Shown piece by piece: positions 49,401-57,587 of a DNA stretch of 64,000 nucleotides. The notes beneath the pieces were generated by a model. The model saw nothing but the letters and a program-made list of their open reading frames with translations. It was not told the DNA's origin and did no database searches. A program made the translations under genes and the position numbers. The stretch's first letter is position 1, and every line of letters begins with the position of its first letter. The stretch covers positions 1,411,501 through 1,475,500 of the forward strand of contig CAUYUJ010000669.1 in the NCBI GenBank assembly GCA_963575745.1. The letters run 5' to 3'. The stretch is from Prorocentrum cordatum (taxonomy: Eukaryota > Sar > Dinophyceae > Prorocentrales > Prorocentraceae).

Positions 49401-52400
49401 TCGCTGGGCAGCTGGCACAGAGATTCCTGATAAAGCTATGCATACTGTTCTCGATGCCTATCATACGACTTGGATGCAGCATGGCCCTGCTAAAATTCTA
49501 TACTCCGATGGGGAAGGAGCACTGAATAATGATACAGCAAAAGCCATCCTTAAGGCTAAGGGAACAGAACTTCGTATTCGAGCGCGTGGCCAACACGCTA
49601 CAACTATCGAAGCTAGGAACGGAATCCTTCGACACCTCCTACACGTGATGGGAGAAGAATTGAATAGATTACATATCCCTCTCAATTTCACTCGTCTCTT
49701 ACATGAAGCCTTGTTTGCTAGCAACGCATTTACCTTCTACAATGAAGTGTCTCCGTACAATGCGCTGTATGGTAGACAGCCAGCTATGCTTCCTGATTTC
49801 CCTGTCTTGGATCATGATCAGCCCACTGAATCATCAGATCACTCAAGGGAGGAAACAATCAGGAGGGTTAGTCTGGAGGCAATCACGCAGGCCACTGCGG
49901 TTGCCAAGACGAACAGGGCTCTCCGTACAAAGACTACTGCTACGGGTGAATTTCACTATAAAGAGGGAGATCTCGTGGACTATCATCGCCCGACCACCAC
50001 GAAAGACGACTGGGGTGGATGGAGTGGTCCATACCCGGTCATCCGCAACGAACCTGACCGAGGCCAGGTCATCGTGAAGGTCGGCAATCGCGAAGTACGA
50101 GTACAGTATCCTGACACACGACACACACTGTACATCGAAGCACTTATGGTCCGCGAGATAGGATCGGACAATACGGCCCTTCGAACAGTATTGGCCTTTA
50201 TTGCCGGTCTGCCAGCGGGGAAACCCGCCATGACTTTCGGATATCTACCAACGAAACAGGGTCGGCTGCAGATGACTGCTGCGAGCCGACTTTCACCTAA
50301 GGTGCACTTGGCTCTTCAGTATCTCATACGCAACTACTTTCGTATTGAAAACGTTGTCGCTGTACGACTCGCCAAGAGCTTGACGAAGCTGCCTGCCGCA
50401 TCCTATGCAGACAGCTGTACACTAGTGCACTATGATAATGATGTGACCCCTGGGTTTCATTACTATGAAGCTGATGGCACTGCCTTGAACATCTATGACA
50501 TCACAGGATCTACACACTCACGCATCATCCAGTGTCTTAAATCCAGGAAGCCGTCTGCTGGGTTTGACCAAGATCTCACTAAGTTTGAGGAACTCGCTGA
50601 TGGTCCACCACCAAGCGAATCACCTCCAGCAGCTGCTCCTGAGGAGCCTCCTACGGACAACGATGGTCGGCTCCCGACCATCATAGAGGAGACAGAAGAA
50701 GATCTGGATGCTTTTGTCTTGAAGTCGTGGTATGCTGAACTGATGGATGACAGAACACTCCTTGAAGCTGACACAGAGGAAGTCATGCATACAGTTCCTA
50801 CATACATGACAGACACACAGTGTGTGTTAGTCTCTACGACCTGTGAAGATGTGCAAGGCCACTTGCCGGAGCGGGGTCACCCGCCAGGATACGACATGGA
50901 CACTTCTTACTACGTTCCTTTATGCTCCACGGAACCGGATAGCAAATATGATCTGGACTCCGATGAGCACGGGAAGTATATCGAGCTCTGCTTCACTGCA
51001 GACATGTCCAAAGTCGTCCTGTCCGAGCAGCAACACCGACTGTTGGATGACAGCAGCGTCACAACTATGCGAGTATACGTTAGCGCTGCCTCCAAACGTG
51101 CCGTGGTCGTCAAGGAAGACGATCTACTCACGAAGGCCGACATCCAAGCAAATCCGGTCAAGGTCTCCAAAGCCCTCTACACAGAGCTGAAGACTTGGCT
51201 TGACAACAAATGCTTCCAGATGACTGACTTAAGCAAGGCGTCTAACATCATGACGTCACGCTACGTATACAAATGGAAGTTTGTCAAGAACGAAAAGGGC
51301 GAAATGGAAAGGACGATCCGGTTACGCTTGGTACTCCGTGGCTTCATGGACCTCGAAGCCTTTGATGTCGAAACCTTCTCTGGCACGGCAAGGAGGTCAA
51401 GCCAGAGACTGCTCGCAAGTTCTGCTGCATGCAACAAAGCTTGGATCATCGCTTCCCTGGACATCAACATGGCTTTCTTGAAGGGACTGACCTATGGCGA
51501 GCTCGCCGCGGCAACGGGCGAGAAAGAACGTGTGGTGTGTTTCACACTACCACCTGGGTCAGCAGCTGTCCTTCGCACACTGCCAGGCTTTGAGTCATAT
51601 GACGAATCAAAGCATTGTCTCCGGTGTCTGAAACCGGGGACAGGCACGAAGGATGCTCCCAGGGCGTTCTCGCTGAAGCTCAGGTCCATCACTAGGAGCT
51701 TTGGGCTACAGCCTACTTCATACGACGAAGAATTCGAGATGAGCCCAAACCTCTTGACAGCCAAGCACGTTGATGACATCAATATGACTGGGAAGGAAGA
51801 GGCTATCGACAAGTATGTCAAGTGTGTTGAAGATACGTTTGGGAAGTGCAAACTGAACAAGCACACATACACGAACTGTGCTGTTCGGTACAACAAGACC
51901 GATGATGGGAGCGTCACTCTCGATCAGGACGAATACATCAAACAGCTTCGTCCTATCACACATCCAGAACTCACAGGAGCTGATCCTGAAAGCAAGGCGA
52001 CGAAGACAATTTCTGATATGTTCGTTAGTCTTCGTGGCGCCCTAGCCTATGCGTTGATCACGCAGGTATGGCTAATGGTCTATGTTGTTTCACTACAACG
52101 TATCCAAGAACCGACAAACATCCAGGTACGACGACTAAACGCGGTTACCAGAAAATTGCAGGCAGGTCCGAAGAAGATCGTGTATCATGCTATGACTCCA
52201 ACAGGAGAAGTCGACCTGCATAGCGATTCTGGCTATCGTCGTCTCAACGGAGATGAAGACGACGAAGTCAAAGGCTATGGTATCCGCGGGGCTAACCTGC
52301 TGAGGCGTGGCCACACGCAAGCGGGGAAACCCGTCGTGCACCTGGTGGACGCATACTGCAAGTCTCATCGACTGCAGGTGCGTTCGAGCTACTCTGCGGA

Positions 52401-52893
52401 AACACTGGCAGCAGCCCACAACTTGGAAGACTGCTACCCGACCATTGTAACGCTCCACGAGCTACACTCGGGACCATTGACCCCCACACAGTTGAAGAAC
52501 ATATTGGAAATGGGTGGTCTATGTATCAAAGTCACTCTGACTATTGATGCCGAGTCTGTCTTCAAATCTTTGTCTAGCAAGGATCTGAAGAAGCCCACAG
52601 AGTGTACTCTGCTTGGGCACATCAGCTGGATTCGCCAGATGATGGAACGTGGAATCGTGGAAAGCGTCCAATGGTGTGACACGCGGGATATGACTGCCGA
52701 TGGTCATACCAAAGGTAGCATTGACCGCGCGTTGCTCCTACAAGTAATGGCCGGCCAGCAATCCTTCAAGCACGAGCTGAAGAAACATACACCGTATAGG
52801 GCGGGCAGGTCGTCTCAGGACGGCCCTGCCTCCCGAGCCAGCGGGGAAACCCGCGGGCAGGTGCGCTTTAGCAGCGAGGAAACTCGCCGGTAG
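46495..52893 (+). CDS. pol: ORF3: methyltransferase-like domain, integrase, copia reverse transcriptase, RNase H
   Basis: 2,132 codons from the first ATG; the frame is open from 46294. Order: an unrecognised Cys/His/Trp-rich N-terminal domain (about 1-200); a charged linker; a methyltransferase-like domain (about 412-640: LELCGGKGG, QPSC, REQP); a Cys/His cluster (about 670-740); a hairpin-rich alanine linker (about 745-780); integrase with a His/Cys zinc site (H886, H891, C918, C921) and catalytic D951, D1005, E1039; reverse transcriptase with D1656 (LDINMAFLKG) and D1760-D1761 (HVDD, where YVDD is usual); RNase H with D1911, E1969, D2018, D2069. Together they copy element RNA into DNA and integrate it. 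Every catalytic position appears intact. It ends 103 bases before the 3' LTR. Confidence 0.93.
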   Translation: MTSTGTQYLGNLLAGDYNMLWVATPSDWYVRTPGKRAGPHYQRIQNLLIKARALRMQIVILGPPGYFWKQGPIKDVIEDLKLSVIRIRLCHFGIKFDRSSKYPSGSYIQVATSCPHIPVNLWRCTCGSHKDHDLDWYGQDQQHAEFRYKTLAIIIARFLDQLDKANMIRNERSAVHLSVCTRVDKKVRHYVQCPQKGPQWDHVVRRVTTDLDTNKIVQDIRIQDQPTGYNYVAPLPDGVTNISTRLYWEPPAPVLHGNGESRRPRPKRVTIVDDDRSPPPSIERCQTRPTNDLPEIPPFPDFTADSSAADLSAETALPTDARIKQKEKQKADKEAGIKPKKVPKKVEDGNDDCGEDLKGLDCSTYFNDVPLDDSDSDSESEDIFMMLPAGQPADSHADVFSIVQSLCYGRNNQVDMLELCGGKGGISILAFKRGLSSGGNLDKISMVDLGNSEVQRAVLHYLKTCFVKITILQPSCRTTGLPSYFNAQVNHDTWLKHHKEDLPHITFCGTVALLQDDLRRFFLREQPMGTWVDEIQPWKELAQRKVTCQTIIDQCTTGLKDSFGQYIRKPTQIMANKEELLAPFKGKRCPGNHVHANACNKELARAAQYTYRMQSLIVDAVQIAKDLFAYGRDPFANRERSYAFVTNSAGYDLDDPTIRRHPNGEICRPPPGGLGCPGCVDNNYKQSPKHSRDPKMCRWYDVEPYYWDCPSCKKEYQKSNPHHTKISGQCRFAEKWKLPDNFGQPRPAGQAAPAAPAAEAAPAAEAAPAAKAAPAARARIRAPRPPRPGEGDPTAGASSHDITRADGANGGNSGAGSSDDHRRLPQVAARRGRMEGGDPPPPPQPQAEPRPRPRLPDWTRFDVQLSLQNLRSFDPAVVQRELRKLHLRWFHAKEPKMRMILTKVGLGETRLSLIKGICDSCRECRAWDKPGNTVMPSVSLPGRFNEEVECDLFFYKQEHIVFHIIDRCIRWAAGTEIPDKAMHTVLDAYHTTWMQHGPAKILYSDGEGALNNDTAKAILKAKGTELRIRARGQHATTIEARNGILRHLLHVMGEELNRLHIPLNFTRLLHEALFASNAFTFYNEVSPYNALYGRQPAMLPDFPVLDHDQPTESSDHSREETIRRVSLEAITQATAVAKTNRALRTKTTATGEFHYKEGDLVDYHRPTTTKDDWGGWSGPYPVIRNEPDRGQVIVKVGNREVRVQYPDTRHTLYIEALMVREIGSDNTALRTVLAFIAGLPAGKPAMTFGYLPTKQGRLQMTAASRLSPKVHLALQYLIRNYFRIENVVAVRLAKSLTKLPAASYADSCTLVHYDNDVTPGFHYYEADGTALNIYDITGSTHSRIIQCLKSRKPSAGFDQDLTKFEELADGPPPSESPPAAAPEEPPTDNDGRLPTIIEETEEDLDAFVLKSWYAELMDDRTLLEADTEEVMHTVPTYMTDTQCVLVSTTCEDVQGHLPERGHPPGYDMDTSYYVPLCSTEPDSKYDLDSDEHGKYIELCFTADMSKVVLSEQQHRLLDDSSVTTMRVYVSAASKRAVVVKEDDLLTKADIQANPVKVSKALYTELKTWLDNKCFQMTDLSKASNIMTSRYVYKWKFVKNEKGEMERTIRLRLVLRGFMDLEAFDVETFSGTARRSSQRLLASSAACNKAWIIASLDINMAFLKGLTYGELAAATGEKERVVCFTLPPGSAAVLRTLPGFESYDESKHCLRCLKPGTGTKDAPRAFSLKLRSITRSFGLQPTSYDEEFEMSPNLLTAKHVDDINMTGKEEAIDKYVKCVEDTFGKCKLNKHTYTNCAVRYNKTDDGSVTLDQDEYIKQLRPITHPELTGADPESKATKTISDMFVSLRGALAYALITQVWLMVYVVSLQRIQEPTNIQVRRLNAVTRKLQAGPKKIVYHAMTPTGEVDLHSDSGYRRLNGDEDDEVKGYGIRGANLLRRGHTQAGKPVVHLVDAYCKSHRLQVRSSYSAETLAAAHNLEDCYPTIVTLHELHSGPLTPTQLKNILEMGGLCIKVTLTIDAESVFKSLSSKDLKKPTECTLLGHISWIRQMMERGIVESVQWCDTRDMTADGHTKGSIDRALLLQVMAGQQSFKHELKKHTPYRAGRSSQDGPASRASGETRGQVRFSSEETRR
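47725..48420 (+). other. methyltransferase-like domain within ORF3
   Basis: LELCGGKGG (residues 417-425) resembles the SAM-binding glycine loop. VDLGN follows at the expected acidic strand. QPSC (473-476) occupies the position of the PC motif of cytosine-C5 enzymes, and REQP (524-527) that of the ENP motif. IDQCTTGL and RKPTQIMAN come next. I recognise this arrangement as recurring in algal copia-like polyproteins. The catalytic PCQ/ENV-type residues are altered, so it may be non-catalytic. Confidence 0.55.
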
Positions 52894-52996
52894 CGAGGCT
52901 ACTCGCGCGCCCCTTTCCTTGTAGGCAGCCGCTGCTGCTTAGCACTGTTTTTCCGCATAATAGTAGTGCGGTACCTGCTCGTCTCCTCCCCCTCCG
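52894..52996 (+). other. short 3' untranslated stretch; no polypurine tract
   Basis: 103 bases separate the ORF3 stop from the 3' LTR, and a hairpin overlaps the stop codon. Where a plus-strand polypurine tract is expected, the sequence is instead pyrimidine-rich (CTCCTCCCCCTCC, 52983-52995). Confidence 0.7.
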
Positions 52997-53282
52997 ACTT
53001 TAAACGGAGAAGGTTAAAGGCGAGATATAAATCGAGCATGTACCGCTGCCGTGCCTGGCTCAAGCCGGGCCCGGCCAGATATGTGACTGTGCCTCACTGA
53101 GGCGCACTACTTGCATCCGAGATCGGAAAACATCCTTTTCCATTGACGATGCCCATCCTACTCTTTACTCCAGATCCCATGCTTCGTCTCGCTCTCTTGC
53201 TCATGCGCTATGAGCCAAAGCCTGGGATATGGGAGCGCCTAAGGCGGACTACATACCTAAGCTTACCAGCTTGTTTTCGACT
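52997..53282 (+). repeat. 3' LTR
   Basis: 285 of 286 bases match the 5' LTR; the difference is C at 53049. It carries the same start of the ORF1 frame, which here runs into flanking repeat. Confidence 0.95.
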
Positions 53283-53287
53283 TCTTG
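53283..53287. repeat. right target-site duplication TCTTG
   Basis: Matches 36911-36915. Joining the left flank ending GGTTTCTTG to the sequence after this copy (GGCCTTCTTGGAGCGC) restores the arrangement seen uninterrupted at 53664-53690 and 54050-54076. Confidence 0.88.
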
Positions 53288-54345
53288 GGCCTTCTTGGAG
53301 CGCTGTTGGGCCGTCTTTGAGCGGTCTTGAGGGTTTCTCGGGCCGTCTTGGGGTGATCTTGGGGGCCTCTTGGACCGCCTTGAAAGGTGTGAAAGACGAA
53401 GAGGCGGATATGTTAAAAATGCACGTTTTCCGAAGGGAATGGGACGATTTTTGCTTGTGGGAGCCCTCTTGGGACGCCGCTTAGGGACCTCTTGGGACCT
53501 CTTGGGGCGTCTTGAAGGCCTGTTGGGCCGTCTTGAGGCCATCGTAGGCGTTTGGGGGTGATATTTCGGCGTCTCCCGGCTCTCTTGGACCGTCTGGAGG
53601 GCTTCTCGGGCCCCTCTTGGACCGATTTGGAGCCCTCCTGGGCTCCGAAAAAGAGTTCTTGAGGGTTTCTTGGGCCTTCTTGGAGCGCTCTTGGGCCGTC
53701 TTTGAGCGGTCTAGAGGGTCTCTCGGGCCGTCTTGGGGTGATCTTGGAGGCCTCTTGGACCGCCTTGAAAAGTGTGAAAGACGAAGAGGCGGATATGTAA
53801 AAAATGGACGTTTCCCTAAGGGAATGGGACGATTTTTGCTAGTGGGAGCCCTCTTGGGACGCCGCGTAAGGACCTCTTAGGGACCTCTTGGGGCGTCTTG
53901 AAGGCCTGTTGGGCCGTCTTGAGGCCATCGTAGGCGTTTGGGAGTGACATTTCGTTGTCTCCCGGCTCTCTTGGACCGTCTGGAGGGCTTCTCGGGCCCC
54001 TCTTGGACCGATTTGGAGCCCTCCTGGGCTCCGAAAAAGAGTTCTTGAGGGTTTCTTGGGCCTTCTTGGAGCGCTCTTGGGCCGTCTTTGAGCGGTCTAG
54101 AGGGTCTCTCGGGCCGTCTTGGGGTGATCTTGGGGGCCTCTTGGACCGCCTTGAAAGGTGTGAAAGACGAAGAGGCGGATATGTAAAAAATGCACGTTTT
54201 CCGAAGGGAATGGGACGATTTTTGCTTGTGGGAGCCCTCTTGGGCGCCGCTTAGGGACCTCTTAGGGGCGTCTTGAAGGCCTGTTGGGCCGTCTTGAGGC
54301 CATCGCAGGCGTTTGGGAGTGATATTTCGGCGTCTCCCGGCACTC
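53284..54345. repeat. 385-bp tandem repeat, about 2.8 copies
   Basis: Units begin at 53284, 53669 and 54055 (periods 385 and 386). Each contains GGCC/CTTGG sub-repeats, an AT-richer part (GTGTGAAAGACGAAGAGGCG, GGATATGTAAAAAATG, GGGAATGGGACGATTTTTGC) and a GCTCCGAAAAAGAGTTC block. This is the same higher-order family as blocks 1-6, but in true tandem. Confidence 0.93.
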
Positions 54346-54362
54346 TTGGACCGTCTGGAGGG

Positions 54363-54462
54363 CTTGCCGGGACCTTGCCGGGACCTTGCCGGGACCTTGC
54401 CGGGACCTTGCCGGGACCTTGCCGGGACCTTGCCAGGACCTTGCCGGGACCTTGCCGGGGTA
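54363..54462. repeat. 11-bp minisatellite (GGGACCTTGCC)n
   Basis: About nine near-perfect copies follow the last 385-bp unit. One copy has GCCAGGAC instead of GCCGGGAC. Confidence 0.96.
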
Positions 54463-55030
54463 CTTTTCGTCCGGGGACCCCCGGGTTGAGCAGTTACCGG
54501 AGATCTTAGCACGCCTCTGGCCCGTTGGGCCGGCGAATTCTGCCTCGGCCGTGTCGTCGCCGTCGCCGTGGTCGTCGCCGTCGTTAAGGTGAGGAACAGA
54601 TGCCGATACCTCCAGCCCCCCATCAGGTAGACAGGTCTAACGATCGCTCCGCATCGCTGAGCATTTGCGATGCGGCGTAATCCGGAGTTCTAGTTTTTCC
54701 GTCCCGACGTCGCCAGTGTATCGGCGATGCATCGGTCGCGCGGTGCGATCTTTGGACCCCGGTGCCGCTGTACGTCCATCGTCGCCACGGCTGGACTCGT
54801 CCCGAAACCCTGGTCAGGGCGCACCTGGGCAGAGGTCCCACAGTCGTCATCGTCCGGCGGCCTCGGTGTTTTCGTCGTCGTCGTCGTCGTTGGCGCTCTT
54901 GGCCCTTCCTTGGGGTGGGCCTGCGGGGTCTGGCTCCTCTGCACCACCCCCCCGCTCCCCCACCCGCTTCTTGCATCCCTTCCTTGCCGATCTCGGATAG
55001 GGGGGGCGGGGGAGGGGAGAGAAGGAGGAG
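54463..55030. other. unassigned, with a weak family A remnant
   Basis: 54650-54760 carries CGCATCGCTGAGC, GCGATGCGGCG, CGACGTCGCC and GTATCGGCGATGCATCGG in the order seen inside TIR element A, without recognisable ends. A (CGT)n run lies at 54872-54890. No gene seen. Confidence 0.5.
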
Positions 55031-55390
55031 GAAGAATACCAAGGAGGAGAAGGAGGATGAGCATTATGGATAATATTAGGAGGAGGAGGAGGAGGAGGAG
55101 GAGGAGGAGGAGGAGGAGGAGGAGGAGGATGTTCAGGAGGTCGATGAGGACGAACATAATCGGAATAGGAGGAGGAGCCGGAAGAGAAATGGAGGCGACA
55201 ATGGAGGGAGGGAGGGGGGAAACGAGAAGATGAGGAAAGAAGGAGAAAGATGATGAATATGAGGAATATGTGAGTGAGAGAGAAGATGACGCGGAAGGTT
55301 GGAGGATTGCGGTGGGCGGATGAAGACGAGTAGTAATACGAGGAGGAGGAGGAGGAGGAGGAGGAGGAGGAGGAGGAGGAGGGAGAGGCA
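55030..55390. repeat. GGA/GAG arrays
   Basis: Two nearly pure GGA/AGG runs (55078-55130 and 55338-55382) are joined by purine-rich degenerate sequence. Confidence 0.93.
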
Positions 55391-55539
55391 TACAGAGGAG
55401 GACGAGGAAGACGAAGGTGCGGGAGAGAAGGAGGAGGAGCTTGGAGGAGGTTGCTGGAGTGGGAGGTGGACGGAGAGAAGGCGAAGCCCGATGTCACATG
55501 TTTCGCTCATGGCCGCACGCTGTAGGGATTCTTGCACCC

Positions 55540-56110
55540 CGGCGTTCCGCGCGGCATCAGGGCCAGGCGCGACACGACGCCCATCCTGGCCTGGGGCCCA
55601 GGGGGGGCGTCGCGTCGCACCGTCGACGAGGGCGCGTAGAAGGCTGGCGCCTTGCCGCGCCGCGCGTACTTTGCGATTGGCCCAACAGCCCCCCCGTGGG
55701 CCTCGGCAGGGCCCCGGGGGAATTTGCGGGCTGTCGCAAGTTCGCGCGGGGGCGCGATCGCGGGCCGCGCCCTGCGCTGGGAGGCGCGGCCCGCCGCCAC
55801 ACGGCACGCGCGTCGTGGATAGCGGCCTTGCGCGCGCTTTCCCTCCGCGCAGCGCCAGCGCACGTCGGCGCTGTGCGGAGGTCGTGGCCTCTTCCCGCCC
55901 ACCATCCTTGCTTCCGGCCCCTCCGTGCGTCACCCAGGCCAGGCGCGACGCGAAGCGCATCCTGGCCTGGAGCCAAGGGGGCGCCGACACCCAACACTTC
56001 CGGTCCTGGTGTGGCGTTTTCTCGCGTGGGGCGATTCTGTGCGGCGCGTGCTCTGCAGCAGCGACGGGACGCCGAAGGAGTTCATCAGCAACTGGAAGCG
56101 CGGCCGGCCA
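55540..56110. repeat. GC-rich hairpin cluster
   Basis: Three inverted repeats: GGCCAGG...CCTGGCC near 55561-55591; GCGGGCCGCGCC (55760-55771) with its exact complement GGCGCGGCCCGC (55783-55794); and CCAGGCCAGG (55934-55943) with CCTGGCCTGG (55961-55970). The first and third share loop sequence (CGCGACRCGA...GC.CAT), so they are copies of one element. Open frames across this GC-rich stretch are not supported as genes. 56110-56810 is unassigned. Confidence 0.75.
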
Positions 56111-56815
56111 CGGTAGCAATGCGGCAAGCAAGTAGTTAACTTAGTACATAAGTTAACCGAGTGCGTGTAGTTATCCCTCTTTGTCCTCCTCTCCTGCCTC
56201 TCCTGATTTACAGTCGGGCGCTCCACTATCTGCTTCACAGTCGGACGCTCCATTTTCTGCTCGATAGTTGTGAGGCGCTCCGTTTTCAGCTTCTTTTTTC
56301 GTAATTCCCGAAGGGTTGCCAATCTCGCGTTCTTCAGCACACGCGTCCGTCTGGATGCTTGGCTCAGTGGTGGTGGGAGATTTCGCCCCACTTCGGTTCC
56401 CGGGACCCTGGTTAAAAATATGCTGCAGCGAGATGGGGTCGAGAGTTTTTGTTCCGGTGTTCTACGATGCTGTTTTTTTTGACGTCGGAATTTTGGGGCC
56501 AGGCTTTCCGGACGACAAGTAGCGCAGTCGCCATTGTTATCCGCTACCGTACCTCATGTTCAACATCGCCGTCATTTTTTATCGTTGTCGGTGGTCATAG
56601 TCATCATCTGTCAACATCGTCGTAACCATCGTGCCCGCCACTGGCAACGTAATCATTATCTCAACCACCCGTCATCATCGCCGCTATCGCCTTGGCCGTA
56701 GTTTTTTATCATCGTCGTCACAATCGTGATTCCTAGACCTCTGGCCACCCTCTCGTGGGACCAGCTCTCCGCCCGGGCCGTCTTCTTGGCAGCCCTTCTT
56801 GGGGGCCCAGACCCT

Positions 56816-57007
56816 GCCTCCCAGATGGGGTCGGAGTAGATGGGGTCGTAGGACCGCGCCGCGTCGGCGATGCGGCTCGATGTGCACTCTGATTTCCTCC
56901 ACGCCGACGTCGCCGATGCATCGCCGACACATCGGTGATGCATCGACGATGTGGCGCGATGTGGCGCGATCCTCCGACCCGATCCAATCTGACCCCATCT
57001 GGGAGGC
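56816..57007. mobile_element. TIR element family A, second copy
   Basis: Perfect 17-bp terminal inverted repeats, GCCTCCCAGATGGGGTC (56816-56832) and GACCCCATCTGGGAGGC (56991-57007), with imperfect extension inward. The interior shares GATGCGGCTCGATGTG and GACGTCGCCGATGCATCG with the copies at 25958 and 57268. 192 bp, no coding capacity. Confidence 0.85.
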
Positions 57008-57267
57008 CTGTAGACCCACACCTCCGACGTCGCTGTTTCACCACGCGGACTTCAAAGAACCGGCTCCTCGTCTCGAGCCGTTGTTTTATAGTCTTGGGGC
57101 CCAGCGAGGGCCCCCCAGAGCAGAACGAACATGAAAAAAAGCGGTGCGTTTTTGTTTCTTTCCAAATATTCGAAAGGGTCGAAGGCCCAATAGATTTCAG
57201 ACAACTCAGATTCAAAGATTCAACAGCCGTTTTTTTTCACGACGCTGCGAGCTCTCGGCGGGTCTAG

Positions 57268-57466
57268 GCCTCCGAGATGGGGTCCGAGTAGTTGGGGTCG
57301 GATGATCGCGCCCTGTTGCCGATACATGGGCGATGCGGCTCGATGTGGAACCCGAGTTTCGCCACGCCGACGTCCACGATGCACTGCCGATGTCGCCGAC
57401 GCATCGGCGATGCATTGGCGATGCGGCGCGATCCTTCGACGCCATCTACTCGAACCCTATGGCCTC
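57268..57466. mobile_element. TIR element family A, third copy (diverged)
   Basis: The left arm GCCTCCGAGATGGGGTCCGA and the right arm (GATCCTTCGACGCCATCTAC) are both mutated, but the interior order is retained. It lies only 260 bp from copy two, in the same orientation. Confidence 0.75.
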
Positions 57467-57561
57467 TGGTTGGGAGGCGGCCCCCAGCCTCCGCGCTCCG
57501 AGAACTGCGAGTAGCGTCCGGCCCGATGCCGTCGGTTGGCCAGGGTTTCCAAGGCCTGTTG

Positions 57562-57587
57562 CCTGGCCGGCTCCGGAGCCGGCCAGG
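57562..57587. repeat. 26-bp perfect palindrome
   Basis: The half-site CCTGGCCGGCTCC meets its exact complement GGAGCCGGCCAGG with no loop. A (TC)n tract follows at 57829-57848 beside CCTTCTGAGAAG and CTTCTCAGAA, which resemble the foldback at 20447. Confidence 0.9.

Larger units (their letters stand above)
37323..52906. repeat. about 57 dispersed 14-bp hairpins, GCGGG-GNNA-CCCGC class
   Basis: Starts: 37323, 37348, 37457, 37472, 38295, 38490, 39084, 39240, 39398, 39618, 39654, 39903, 40497, 40527, 40557, 40588, 41350, 41368, 41386, 41552, 41569, 41587, 41605, 42789, 43018, 43036, 43267, 43510, 43537, 43555, 43903, 44056, 44209, 44227, 44677, 44788, 44806, 44824, 45856, 45880, 45904, 46147, 46210, 46261, 47404, 47419, 48736, 48754, 48772, 48790, 48808, 50215, 50871, 52321, 52841, 52874, 52893. 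Most are a 5-bp stem with a four-base loop (GTCA, GCCA, GACA, GCAA, GAAA, GCTA). Four have clear five-base loops (39398, 39903, 42789, 46210) and one a three-base loop. Stem variants are compensated: GCGGA/TCCGC, GCGGC/GCCGC, GCGAG/CTCGC. A few (37472, 39084, 41605, 43903, 44056, 44806, 52321) contain a G-T pair; 43267 and 48736 have a mismatch. Confidence 0.93.
36916..53282 (+). mobile_element. 16.4-kb Ty1/copia-order LTR retrotransposon
   Basis: The element is bounded by 286-bp LTRs that differ at one base and by 5-bp target duplications. Integrase precedes reverse transcriptase, and RNase H is last, which is the Ty1/copia order. The RT motifs (DINMAFLKG, HVDD) are copia-like. At 16,367 bp it is about three times the typical ~5-kb copia length. 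The extra length lies in the accessory domains (Tpt1-like, RING-H2, methyltransferase-like) and in alanine/proline linkers full of small hairpins. All catalytic residues I can check are present. Only one extra base and one in-frame TGA interrupt a continuous polyprotein frame. The single LTR difference and the intact target duplication indicate a young insertion. Confidence 0.93.

Noticed and set aside
53143-53484. A second gag-like start after the 3' LTR
   Set aside because: It is the LTR-internal part of the ORF1 frame duplicated in the 3' LTR and running into flanking repeat.
55133-56139. Long open frames on both strands at 55.1-56.1 kb
   Set aside because: Very GC-rich sequence with hairpins and GGA runs; several frames are open at once and no domain is recognisable.
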